In this document: piece after piece, positions 10,978 through 21,400 of the stretch
Layout of the letters: each line of letters begins with the position of its first letter
Numbering within the stretch: the first letter of the stretch is position 1
Origin: Chloromonas sp. AAM2
Lineage: Eukaryota; Chlorophyta; Chlorophyceae; Chlamydomonadales; Chlamydomonadaceae
Assembly (NCBI GenBank): GCA_004335635.1
Contig: QAXH01002460.1
Span: forward strand, 1-25,837
Length of the DNA: 25,837 nucleotides
Direction: 5' to 3'
The notes under the pieces: generated by a model
The model's database searches: none
Seen by the model: the letters and a program-made list of their open reading frames with translations, nothing else
Told to the model about the DNA's origin: nothing
Translations under genes and position numbers: made by a program

Positions 10978-11108
10978 TGCCATCGCTCCTGTTGCTCATG
11001 TTTGCCATAGCTCCTGTAGCTCATGTTTGCGATAGCTCCTGTAGCTCATGTTTGCCATAGCTCCTGTAGCTCATGTTTGCCATAGCTCCTGTAGCTCATG
11101 TTTGCCAC
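10971..11108. repeat. 25-bp tandem repeat, 5.5 units, fused to the 9-bp array
   Basis: The unit TCATGTTTGCCATAGCTCC + TGTAGC (25 bases) is repeated at 10971, 10996, 11021, 11046 and 11071, with a partial copy at 11096. Each unit ends with a piece of the neighbouring 9-base unit. A diverged relative of the TTTGCCA segment also lies just before the 9-base array (about 10664-10680). The two arrays therefore seem to derive from one another. Confidence 0.88.
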
Positions 11109-14100
11109 GTACACTGAGACCAACACCTCATTTTGAGGCCACAGTCAAGCAGAGGTGTGTCCTTCAGAACTGGCAAACTTCTAAACAGTGTCAACTATGT
11201 AAGTTACAGGCGATGAGTGAAAAAAAAGAAGGTTGCCAGTTCTGGGACAGTTCTTGTGTGTCACAGTAGTGAGGTGGTCAATGTTTTTGTGGAACTAGTC
11301 TTTTCAGAATTATGTCTATGCCAACAGGCCCGTGCACGACACGTCAGCCGGCCTGTTTGACCACTCGCCATCATTACCATCACTACCACGGACCCTTGTA
11401 TAAATGCACGAACCATACATCACCACCGCAGGAAGGTGGAACTGTGCCCATCATCGGCATGCCCACACAGGCTGCCACAGGCTGGTGGCACAGGCTGAGC
11501 AAACAAGTAGCTTGTAGTCTTATCAGAAACACTGACCTGTAATTCAAACTGGGGTTGGTAACTCAACACTTACCCACAATTCAAAGTTCCCCGAGCAACG
11601 TTTGCGAGCGACGGAGTTGAGGTTAGGAGCAGCGAACCTGCCAATAGCCACATTGCGAACACCTGACGGGAAGCCACAAGGAGTGTGTGAGGTGGGAACC
11701 GCAAACGAGAACCTGAGAACCGCCAACGTACCTGCCACACACCTCACGTACGAAACCACGTACAGGTGGGTGGCGCGTAGCACACACCACAAATAGCACT
11801 GCCCGGATGGTGGACATCCAAAGACAGAATTCAATAACATTCGGCCCTTGCGTAACATTGAACATGCACCTCGGAGACTTTCCCGCAACCGCCATACTTC
11901 CGGCACTTTGGCAATGGCGATGGAGAGCGGAGTTGTGGGCGGCTGCGATGGAGCGACTATGCACCTATGGCGAGCTCCTAAGCTTGGGCGTAGTGACGTG
12001 CGCTCTGGTCACCAGATGCATTGGAGAGGAACCTATGCATGTCCCCGTGATCGGAGCTTGGCGGAGCTTGGCGGCTTGCTGCTGATGGCGATTGATAGGG
12101 ACAACAGCAGTTGAGGAATGGGCGTGAGTGCACGAGCTGCGTGTGCCTTGCTCAGCCATCTGTCCACGCCACATGAATTTGAGTTCACTCAGCCGCTCTG
12201 GCCCTCAAAATCGACAAGCTGAGGCCATAGCAGCAAGACACCATAGCGTCGGCTGCTGTGCGTCTCCTTTTGAACAGACAGGCGATCGCACTGGTGGCGA
12301 ACGTCAACTCTGCACACATGGGTAGGGTAGCACACGAATCTGGCTGCGTGCGGTTTGCATTCAAGTTGCATTCAAGGCCAGGCAGAGCACCCTTTGCCCA
12401 TCACTGAACAGCTGTTTGTCCTGGAAATGGTGTCGTAGGATTTGAAGCCGCATGGCTGGGTGACTTGCTGCGCCATGTACATTGCATGGACAGACGCATT
12501 AGCGGTTGTGCAGCAGAGACATTGACCCAACCGCATATGATTTTGACCATTCCTATCGCAGCATGAGGCTGCAGTCTTGCACAGCACATGCACATTCATT
12601 TGCATCGTCATGCCATGCCATGTCTCCATGCCATGCCTCCTGACAATCCTGCCCATGTGCATCGCATGGTGCGTGACCATCACCCGTTACAATAGCTGAT
12701 TTACCCAAGCGGACTGGCTGCTGGCTAAACACCGCATGCTGCAGCGTATTTGGTTGGATTATTGATAGCAACTGCTTGGCAGAACTTTGTTGGTGAGTGG
12801 ACCAGGCAGGCTGTGCCACGTGACTGCATTGGCTCCACGTGGTGCTAGCAGCCAGTCAATGCGCGGAAAGCTAGGGTAAGGAATGACACTGGCATTGGCA
12901 TTGCATGAGAAGAACCAATCTGAAGAACCTGTCAGGAGAGAACTAATCGTAGGTTGTGTTTGTTGAGGCTGAGCCTAGGATTTCCACAATGAAAATGCTC
13001 GTACGCTTGTGCAGCTGTCTGAAAGCGTTGCTGTTTTGATGCAGCCTGGTCGTCTCAAATCCCATTGTTTGTTTGCCTGTGAGAATGATGGCTGTTGAGT
13101 GCGGTGCATTAGGTTCATGGTGTCTAGGCAGCACTTCTGCTTGGTTTGGCCGTAGCGTGACGTGCAGTTGAGTGCTTTGCTTTGAACCTGAACCGGTGAA
13201 CAGATACAGATGGTCATGCATCTCACGTGGCGTGACGAAGGCATCACGTGACAGGCATGTCACCCCCACTTATATTGGCATAACATGTGATGTTGGGGTC
13301 AAAGTCTGCTCGACTGTCTACTTCCATGCTGTTTGTTGACGTTGTTTTCAGTGTGCCACGGTGGTTTGCAATTCCATCAAAATGGTTCTGCAATAGTGTT
13401 ATTGTGCAGGCTACCAGCTTGCCTTATTTGACGTTCATTTGTTGGCTCAAAGGAGCTGTGTTCATGTACTCGTTTTGGCATATGCCTGGATGTTTTATGA
13501 AAGCGGAATGGTGATGATATATATTGATATGGCACCGATGGCTATATATATTTATGGTGCTTGGTTATCACGCCTGACGATGATGAGTGTTTGAGAGAGA
13601 GATTGTGCTGGAAGCGTGTGCGTATAACCATCAGTAGTTAAAAGTCAGGTCGTTGCTGTGAAATGATGAATGAACCTGCTTGATATGCATCCTGTTATGT
13701 AAATAGTTGTTTTCACTCAGCCCCAGCACAGTCCCAACACAGCATGAACACGGTTTACAGTTGTGCTGACTGCACACCCGCACTTGTGTTTTCTGAACAG
13801 ACCTTGCAATATTGAAGGCCTGGGCAACAGCAACAAACGCAGTGGCAATAACACAGCCCCAGCACAGCTGTGAACCTTCTCTCAGTGGATGGTAACAGCA
13901 CAGCGCCAACACAATGCATGGCATTAGCTCAGCCTCAACTGATGAAGGGTACAATAACACCCAACCTGCACCCACACAAAGGTCGGTAGTAAGCACACGG
14001 AAGCAAGTCACCTCATCCGAAGTGCGACAGTAGACCACTGACCAAAGAGTTGTTGCTGTGGCAAGTCAAAGCATCAGGTTAGCAAACAACAACATCCCAT

Positions 14101-15304
14101 CGCACACTCATTCAGGCATAGCCTATTTTAGCAACGCTAGTGATGTTTGCCTCATCCTCAAACCAGGCTACACGCACCTGGCATGTGCATGAAAGGAACT
14201 CTGTTTGCCCCTCTCTCCTTGCTTTTCGCATTGAACAGCTGCCAGCGGTACATACACAAGTTTGATCAGACAAGGCCTCTGATCTGCACCAACCGCCAGC
14301 AGCGCCAGCATTACTACAGACAGGAGGGGCCTGTCACACTGTGAACAAGGGCAGGCACCATGTGGGCGTGTTTTGACGTCATATGGCCGACGGCTGCCTT
14401 GGTCGACCTAGCCCTGGCGGCTAGATGTGAGTTGTTTGGTGTCCAGTTCACACAGCCATCCCCAAGTCACTCATTCAGAATTCCCCTGAGCTCTCAGTCA
14501 CATGGCAGCAAAGGCAAACACATGTGCTGGTCATGGGCCAGGGCCACCTCTGCTGGAATCGTGGAAACAAGTGATGTCCTTGGTGACAACCATCCCCATC
14601 TCAACGATGACGCATGTCCGAGAGGCTGGCAAGACACTGCGAGGCACAAACGCTGGCACAGATTCCGTAATCCTGACTGTGCAGACACATTGGCGGGGTG
14701 CACTCACTCATTCCAACTGTGCGAAAGGGCGCGATGTCTCATCACGACTTCTCATTAATCATGAGTGAACATAGAGCCCAATGCTGTCTGTCGTTCACAA
14801 GGTGAAAAGGTCACCTGACACCAGTGATAGGTGTCAAACGGTATAGCGCTCTCAATCAATGAGCCGTGGCACTAAGTCCTTCTTCGCTCCTTCAAAGCTG
14901 TACGTCATCAACCTTCGTACAAATTTGACCGTGGTCAGGACCATGACCATCGGCCAATGTACGGCGAGTGCCTCAGGTGCGGCGCAGGTCTCAATTGAGC
15001 TTGAATTTGCATGCAAACAATCTACACGCATGCAGGTGTACATAGGTGGGCTGATTGGCATGCATACGCGGATTGCCATCCTTTCAGCAATGCATGCAGC
15101 CAGGTGTATATGCATTAGTTGCCAACAATGTCGTGCCACCTTGTCCTCCTGTCCTCTGCACAGTGTACAGCACGCCATGCATGCATGGGCTGTAATCATG
15201 CTGCTCACCTCACGAACCACTTGTGATGATGATCCTCACCTCACGCAGGTTTGGTCGCATCGTTTGAAGAAGTTCTTCCCTTTTTGCTTGCGCACTTAAC
15301 AGCC
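11109..15304. other. Long intergenic stretch, no supported gene
   Basis: Frames are short and without recognisable motifs. Local features are AT-rich TATATAT dyads at 13518-13550, repeated CAGCCCCAGCACAG and CCAACACA words at 13720-13915, GGAGCTTGGC twice near 12052-12074, and the second hairpin repeat at 14818. The end probably holds the 5' exon and promoter of the F-box gene. Confidence 0.5.
14818..14850. repeat. 33-bp dispersed hairpin repeat, copy 2
   Basis: Same sequence as 2729-2761 except inside the four-base loop (GATA against AGTA). The flanks on both sides are unrelated, so the unit itself appears to be what was copied or conserved. It ends eight bases before an ATG at 14859 that might start the F-box gene. 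Confidence 0.8.
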
Positions 15305-16816
15305 ATGGACCGGCTGGCATGTTTTCACACCAGCAAGGCCTTGGCAGACCTTGTCATCAGCAATGCGCTCAATACACGTCTGTCGCTTCACGACGTTTCT
15401 GCTGTCGACGCGCCCGGCGGTGGCAGCAGCGACAGTCGTGCGAGCCCCGCCCAGCTGCGGGCCGCTAAGTCCCCGAGCGTAGCCGTGTGGTTACATCGCT
15501 GCCTACTCAGTCCTGCGTCCTGCTTATGGCATCGCATCACCTCCATCAGGCTGTATGCCGTGTGGCTGCAACCTGCCGACCTGTCCCAGAGCAGCCAGCT
15601 GCAGCTGCAACGGCTGCCACGCCTGCATACGTTTGGACTGCACTGTTGCAAACTATCCAGCAGCTCATCCAGCAGCAGCAACAGCAGCAGCAGCAGCACT
15701 TCCAGCGTGACGAGTTCCGAGCAGGAGCCAGCCCCAGCACCAGCGGCGCAACATCTTTCCAGCAGCATTCGCACTCTTGAATTCAAGTGTTGTGGACAAA
15801 ATTCAGCGTCAAGCCGCCTACTCTTTGGCATGCTGCTATCGTTAGTGGATCAGACTCGGCTAGAGACTCTCATCACAGACGACTCAGCAGCTGCTGAGCA
15901 TCTGCCTCAGCTTTTAGCCCTTAAGGAGCTGCATCTGCTGCCTGACTCTCCAAGTCTTACAGATGCAGTATTTGAACGAATACTGGCCCACCCGCGGCTG
16001 GCACATGTCCACTTATCTGGCTTAGCCTTGAAGGACAATTACGCTTCCGCGCCATGTGCCTGGGACAGTCTACATCTGCATCGAGCAGGCTGTTTGAGCA
16101 ATTTGGTGAAGTTGCCTCTAGATGCCATCAACCGTTGCATTATGCACGAATTCTTAGATCTTACGGAGCATGATCACCTCGACTTTGATTACCTCAAGAT
16201 CTTAAGCTGTCCCAGGTTATGCCTTCAGTCGCGTTCCACATACGCCTGGTCCTATGAGCAGCCCGTTTTTGGGGTCTATTTGCCAGCATACGGTACGGAT
16301 CACCGGGGCCACTTCGCACGGGATATGAAACTGATACTGGCTCGTTCCTCCCACGAAGCATTATGTTTTATTTACCATGAAGAAACGTACCCATTGTTAC
16401 TTCGTTGGTACACCATTCCGCAACCGGTGCGGGACAGCCTGGCAGCTGCTCCACCCACCCTCACCACACTGTGCTTTCACTACCATCAACTGGATGGCAT
16501 TGCACCGGCCGGACAGCCACACCTCAGTGACATGCCAGGATTGTTCAGCGCCCTGCCGGAGCATGTGATCCACGTGGTACTACATTCCGAGAAACCGTCC
16601 AGCCTGGCAGGATGGCTGCACTGCCTGCACGTGCACATGGCAGGCGTGACACGTGCTATGCAAGTCACACTCTTGGACGCTAGCTTATGGACGGACAGCA
16701 GCAGCCGGGAGGCAGTAAAGCAGCTGCTGGGTAAACATGCCAGTGACCAAGTGCTCGTCAGATTTTCAAACCGCACATGGAGAATCTTTTGCGCAGACTC
16801 GCACAGCTTTGAGTGA
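15305..16816 (+). CDS. F-box/LRR-like protein with Ser/Asn tract, single exon
   Basis: A long uninterrupted frame runs to TGA at 16814-16816, giving 503 residues from ATG 15305. The frame stays open back to 15233, and FEEVLPFLLAHLTAMDRLAC, just across this ATG, resembles an F-box (helix, Leu-Pro, then a basic/Cys stretch). The true start is therefore probably upstream through a spliced exon: an acceptor-like ctcacctcacgcag ends at 15248. The ATG at 14859 with a donor after codon 40 would fit in phase but is unproven. Leucine-rich segments follow (SIRTLEFKCC, LLALKELHLLPDSPSLTDAV, ILAHPRLAHVHLSGLAL), consistent with degenerate LRR-type repeats as in F-box/LRR proteins. Residues about 118-140 are a Ser/Asn run coded by CAG/AGC repeats, followed by EQEPAPAPAA, probably a flexible linker. 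The role is inferred as an SCF ubiquitin-ligase receptor; no substrate can be named. Confidence 0.7.
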   Translation: MDRLACFHTSKALADLVISNALNTRLSLHDVSAVDAPGGGSSDSRASPAQLRAAKSPSVAVWLHRCLLSPASCLWHRITSIRLYAVWLQPADLSQSSQLQLQRLPRLHTFGLHCCKLSSSSSSSSNSSSSSTSSVTSSEQEPAPAPAAQHLSSSIRTLEFKCCGQNSASSRLLFGMLLSLVDQTRLETLITDDSAAAEHLPQLLALKELHLLPDSPSLTDAVFERILAHPRLAHVHLSGLALKDNYASAPCAWDSLHLHRAGCLSNLVKLPLDAINRCIMHEFLDLTEHDHLDFDYLKILSCPRLCLQSRSTYAWSYEQPVFGVYLPAYGTDHRGHFARDMKLILARSSHEALCFIYHEETYPLLLRWYTIPQPVRDSLAAAPPTLTTLCFHYHQLDGIAPAGQPHLSDMPGLFSALPEHVIHVVLHSEKPSSLAGWLHCLHVHMAGVTRAMQVTLLDASLWTDSSSREAVKQLLGKHASDQVLVRFSNRTWRIFCADSHSFE

Positions 16817-17180
16817 TCCAGGTTACAGGTTATGCGGTACTTGACAGTAGTGGAAATCCACTTCTGACGAACTGGCAGTGTGTTGTGGGGCTATCATGGA
16901 CTGGCCTGTATGAACCGTGCCTTTGACCAGGTCCTCAAATGCTTTTGATTGCATGGTGCTTGAAGCTGAGTCAACTCAACTTGCCGGCTGGATTTTACAT
17001 CGGGATGTTTAGCGGCATGCATTCAGACTTGCCCTTGGTTGACGACCTGCTTTGTTGTCTGCATTCCTTCAGCTTTACGTTCCTTCCTTGTTAGCCTTGT
17101 TTCGTTGCCATGCCCATCAAAGGTCAGACTGGTGTCCCACAGACTTCGGGTAGGTCTGGTGGTGGTTTCCTGCCATTCGA

Positions 17181-17213
17181 TCCTGTGTCCTGTGATGGCT
17201 TCCCTGACGTACG
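17181..17213 (-). repeat. Dispersed repeat family, copy C (partial)
   Basis: On the minus strand CGTCAGGGAAGCCATCACAG continues into GACACAGGATC, matching copy B with two or three differences. All readable copies keep the frame Glu-Ala/Gly-Ile/Val-Thr-Gly-His, which hints at a formerly coding source. Confidence 0.6.
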
Positions 17214-17782
17214 TTTCTTTAGTAAAGCGAACTTGCGCAGTGGCACTCGTCATGCAACTGGGTGTCATCAGCGCCAACGCCTTCTGTATCATCTGCAAAG
17301 GCAGTCCCCTATGGCCTGTCAAGCGGCCAGCGAACGTCCAACAGGCAAGCAGGTGTAGGCCGTCATATTTGTCGGCTGTAGCCTAATACCTTCCCTGATC
17401 TTAGACGCTGATATAGGCGGTTTGTTTTGAAACCAGCCTTTGGCCCATTGTGCCTGCTTTGTTCGCCTCGTTCTGCTCTTCCTTATGCTCTGGGTAGACC
17501 AGGCAGTCTTCCCTGGTATGAACAGATTTATCCGTATAAGGCTGAACCGTCTTGCCTGATGATACAGTGATGGGATCCCAGGTGGAAAGGTGGATGGTGA
17601 TAATCGGCGCGGGCTGAATGGGAGCGCCATATCCCATTCTCCATATTCCAGTAGTTCTGCTCACTCAGAATCCATGACAAAATCATTACACGGTCTTATC
17701 AGATCTACCAAAGCACCACAACGTTGCCGACAGTGCAGCGGCTCAAGCAAAGGTTCTGTCCTGGCAGTCTGCCTTTACCCCA

Positions 17783-17982
17783 TTCATGCTCAGCAGCCCA
17801 ATACCATCAGCACAAGGACTATCAACAGGTTTTTAGGTCTCTTGGATAACATTAGCCTAAGCAACACGTCCAGCCCAGAATTCATGCTCAGCAATTGAAT
17901 ATCATCAGCACAACAACTTCAACAGCTCCTTAGCATCTCCTCATGACCTTTGAGGCTTGGCATAGGCAACACGTGAAGGGCA
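17783..17982. repeat. 98-bp imperfect tandem duplication
   Basis: TTCATGCTCAGCA begins both copies (17783 and 17881). Both carry ATCAGCACAA and CAACACGT at matching spacing, with scattered differences between. No conserved frame is seen across the copies. Confidence 0.75.
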
Positions 17983-18252
17983 GAAACAACTCATGCGTAG
18001 GCAAAGTGTGGTTGAAGAGCAAGCCACAGAGGGTGGCAGCAACAGCATGTAGACGTACAAGTGCTAGTAGTACACTTAATAGGAATGCTCACAAACGTGC
18101 GAGTAGCAGCCATGCTGCCAGTAGTTAGAAGCAGGCCACCACCTGTTGTCATTGCAAAGATAGAAGCATTGCTAAAACAGAAGCATTGCTAAGACACTCA
18201 TGCCAGTGGCTGGCGTTGATCAGGTGTCAGCTGCAGGTAAGACGGTTGTTGT

Positions 18253-18257
18253 TTACA
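18253..18257 (-). terminator. Candidate TGTAA polyadenylation signal of the CREG-like gene
   Basis: TGTAA on the minus strand lies about 155 bases beyond the stop codon at 18411. TGTAA is the usual 3'-end signal in many chlorophytes; here position alone supports it. Confidence 0.35.
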
Positions 18258-18410
18258 TGGCCTTCAATCCGGGGAGGACTGCTGTGGGGAGGAGCTGCAA
18301 ATTTGTGTGCAATTGCTGCACATGCAGCCTCTGCTGGTGACTTGGATTGCGCATGGGACAAGGTTGCGTTGATCTGATGCACAGGCAGCCTCTGATGAGT
18401 TCAGATGAGT

Positions 18411-21400
18411 TCAGATGTGCATCAGGCGCCGGCTGCCAGTCGCAGTCTGCATCTGAACGTGAAGGTGGTCTGGCTGCTCCGACGGATCGGCTGCGTAGTA
18501 CTCATCGCCCGTTACAATCTTCATGCCGCCGTACCTGTGAAAAGAATGGATACGCATGGAGGGAATACAGCAGGGGCCCGCATGCACTGAGCGCGAATTG
18601 CTAGCAAGCCTTGCATGAATGCAGATTTGCAGATTTTTACTTTAGTTACAGCAGTGGTATACGTATATGAAAATGGTATACACATCAGTATATATATGAG
18701 TTTACACGTGATAGTTGTTTGGCAGGCCCTACAGTCTGGACTACAATTCTCATGCGGGCTGCATGCATGGCCACATGGAGTCTCTTACCAGTCCAGCAGG
18801 CGTGCCTCATGCACATGCAGTTCCCACCTGCATACAAGACTGCAAGAACATGACTAAAAGTACATATCATATACCGTAGCTGTTTAACATAAGGGGAGCC
18901 GTCAGAGAACACGAAACGCGATGGACACAGCCTCGACCTGCCCTTGAGCAAGAAAACAAAACGAGCGGAACAGGAATGACAAGCTAACCTGCTAACCAAC
19001 GAACTGATCACTCAACCAACCAAACGCCCAACTGATTGGGAACCACTTACGCTGCAAAGCTGTGGCCTGGTGGCCAGTCCTGCACGCTGGGATGCCGCTT
19101 GTAGATGGCAGCCAGGGCCATTTCCTGGTCCTTTTCCGGCACGGGTAACGTCACTCCTATCAGAGTGACCTTGGCACATGCGGGGTCCTGCAGTGTGATG
19201 TGGTGCGATGTAACGGCCGGTCACGCCATGTGGTGCGATGTGGTGCGATCAGGTACCGTCAGTTTGCACCATGCGGTACAGGACTGTTAGTATGATGCAG
19301 CATGGCACTGAGGTGTGCTGTGATACGGGCACAAAGCGCCAACCCAGCTCCACCGTTACCGTTACAACCTGCTTATAACCCCATGGCACAGTTCCTCTCA
19401 GCGTCAAAGCATGCATGCAGCAAGCATCGAACCAGCATAAAACAAGGCAGTACAAAATATGTCACCACTCACCTCTGGATCCACTCCGTGGCATAGCCCC
19501 TCCCCCGGTCCCTCTAACTGAACCTCACCCACACTGTAGGAGGAGTGAGGGGCGGCCTGAGGAGCAGCACAACATATCAGCAGGACACCAGTGAAGCAGG
19601 GCAGCATCAAAGCAGGGCAGCATCAAAACAAAAGAGTGAGGCACAGCCTTTCAGCAGGAGGAAAGAGCAGCAGATTCACACGACGCAGGAGAGTGAGGCA
19701 GAGTCAGCGAGAGGCTGGGCAGAGGCAGATCTTGATCGCCCAGCCTCTCAGAGCTGTTCACAAAATATTGCAAAATATGTTTGTCCTGGTATACCGTATA
19801 GACCATATCTCATCCCGCAGGAGGCAAGTCCCGCAGGTCCCGCACCCGTACATTATTTTTTTTCCCGCAGGCGCCGCCAGACATTATTATAATTTCGCGC
19901 AGCGTCCCCGGCCGTTGTTGCCACGGGGCGTTGTTGCCACGGGCCGTTGTTGCCGCGCTAAATGGCTTCGCGCATGGCAGGCGCGATGGGCTCAGTCTCT
20001 GCTTTAAGGCAGACTTGAGAATTGTTGCATCAAACCTCGCAAACTGCTAACCAGATGAAAATGCAGACAAGCACATAGCTTGTACAAAGTTTGGTGTATA
20101 AAGCTTGTATAGTACATAGATGCACAGACAGACACGGCCATGGAGTAACATGGAGTCGTTATTTGATCAATTGCTTGCATGTCTGCTTGTGTGCGTGCAT
20201 GATGAAGGTGATGAAACTGGAGACCTTGTAAGCCTGGGAAGCAGCCGGCCGCAGGCCGGAGTTACCTGCATGCTCGCGCACACATCTCGAAGCCTTTCAC
20301 TTCCCGCAGCGCGATGTGACGAGGCGTTTGATGTCCCGCAGCGTGGAAAAAAATCAATAAAATTTCCCGCAAACTTCCCGCGAAAGGCCAAAAATGGGGT
20401 TTTCGACCCCGCACCCCCTAACAGCCAATTATTTACTGGGGAATGAGATATGGTCTATACGGTATATATGTAAATACACCCCCAGAGGACACGGAATGGG
20501 ATGGGCACCGCCCTGGCCCACCCTGAGCAAGACAGCAAAACGAACGCAGGTAACAAAGCAGGCAAGGCAGGCCAACTGAAGGCAAAACAGGATGGAGCCA
20601 AGCTAAAGTCAAAGACGACAGTAAGGGACGCAAGAAGGGCCAGGAGGCCTAGTCGGTCACGTCTAGGAAGAGGCGGCCAGGCTGCGACAGGGCGGAACGT
20701 CAGAAGCTCGCGAAGCTGCGAGTTGCAAGTGCAAGTGTCTTGTGCATCACATGCTCGTGTCCGACTGCGGTCCAGTATTGTTGCAGCTGAGAGCTGCGTT
20801 TTTCTGAATATGCGCGTCACATGCTGATAACATGCTCATCACATGTGCATAACATGGTGGTAACCTACCATGAGGTCCTGTGTGGAGCCGTCCTTGGGAG
20901 TGAGGTAAAAGAAGATCCGGCCCGAATCATCGCTGTGTGATTTGATGCCCCTGTGGCGCGATCCATTGGTAAAGAAACGGGTCAGAATGAGAAGAGTGAG
21001 ACCGTGCTGTTTCAAACTAATTTACGTTTTGGTGGCATGAAAAAGGCGCCAACCAGACCGTTGACTTTCCTACCATTAGGCCAAAGTGAATGGAAGTTGG
21101 TGCGTTGAAAAGCTCACATATAGATCTATTCAGCCATACCGAGCCTTGGATGTGATGACTTGACATGGATCGTGTAGATGCGGCCAAAGATGTAGTCAAT
21201 GCCACGCAAACTAGTTAGGCACGAAAACTAGTAGGAGCAGTACGGTAGCATGTCAAGGTAGAACCACAAGTTAGCACAAGATTCTCCAGACACCTGGTCT
21301 CCAGACACCTGCTATGTAGTTACTCTGGGCTCATGTGTTTTTCAAGTTCTGGGTTTTGAGCTCACGTGCACCTTATTTCATAGGGATGCTGGTCTTCACG

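Larger units (their letters stand above)
16817..18410. other. Intergenic stretch between convergent F-box and CREG-like genes
   Basis: It contains 3' flanks of both genes, dispersed repeat copy C, the 98-bp duplication, a doubled AGAAGCATTGCTAA near 18162-18192 and a doubled GATGAGTTCA near 18394-18413. A minus-strand frame ending at 17401 (about 80 codons) has an unusual composition and is listed under findings. Confidence 0.5.

Noticed and set aside
10475..11010. Long frames with Val-Ala-Pro or Gln-Glu-Leu repeats across the minisatellite
   Set aside because: They arise because the 9-base unit is a multiple of three; several frames on both strands are open at once and no domain or splice context supports any of them.
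13631..14038. 135-codon minus-strand frame with Leu/Val/Cys runs
   Set aside because: No start context, domain or splice support; the region consists of repeated CAGCACAG/CCAACACA words that give open frames by composition.
20120..20446. Plus-strand frame of 108 codons inside the TIR element (MESLFDQLLACLLVCVHDEG...)
   Set aside because: No transposase signature (no DDE/D spacing, no zinc or HTH motif), and the frame runs into the right terminal repeat region.
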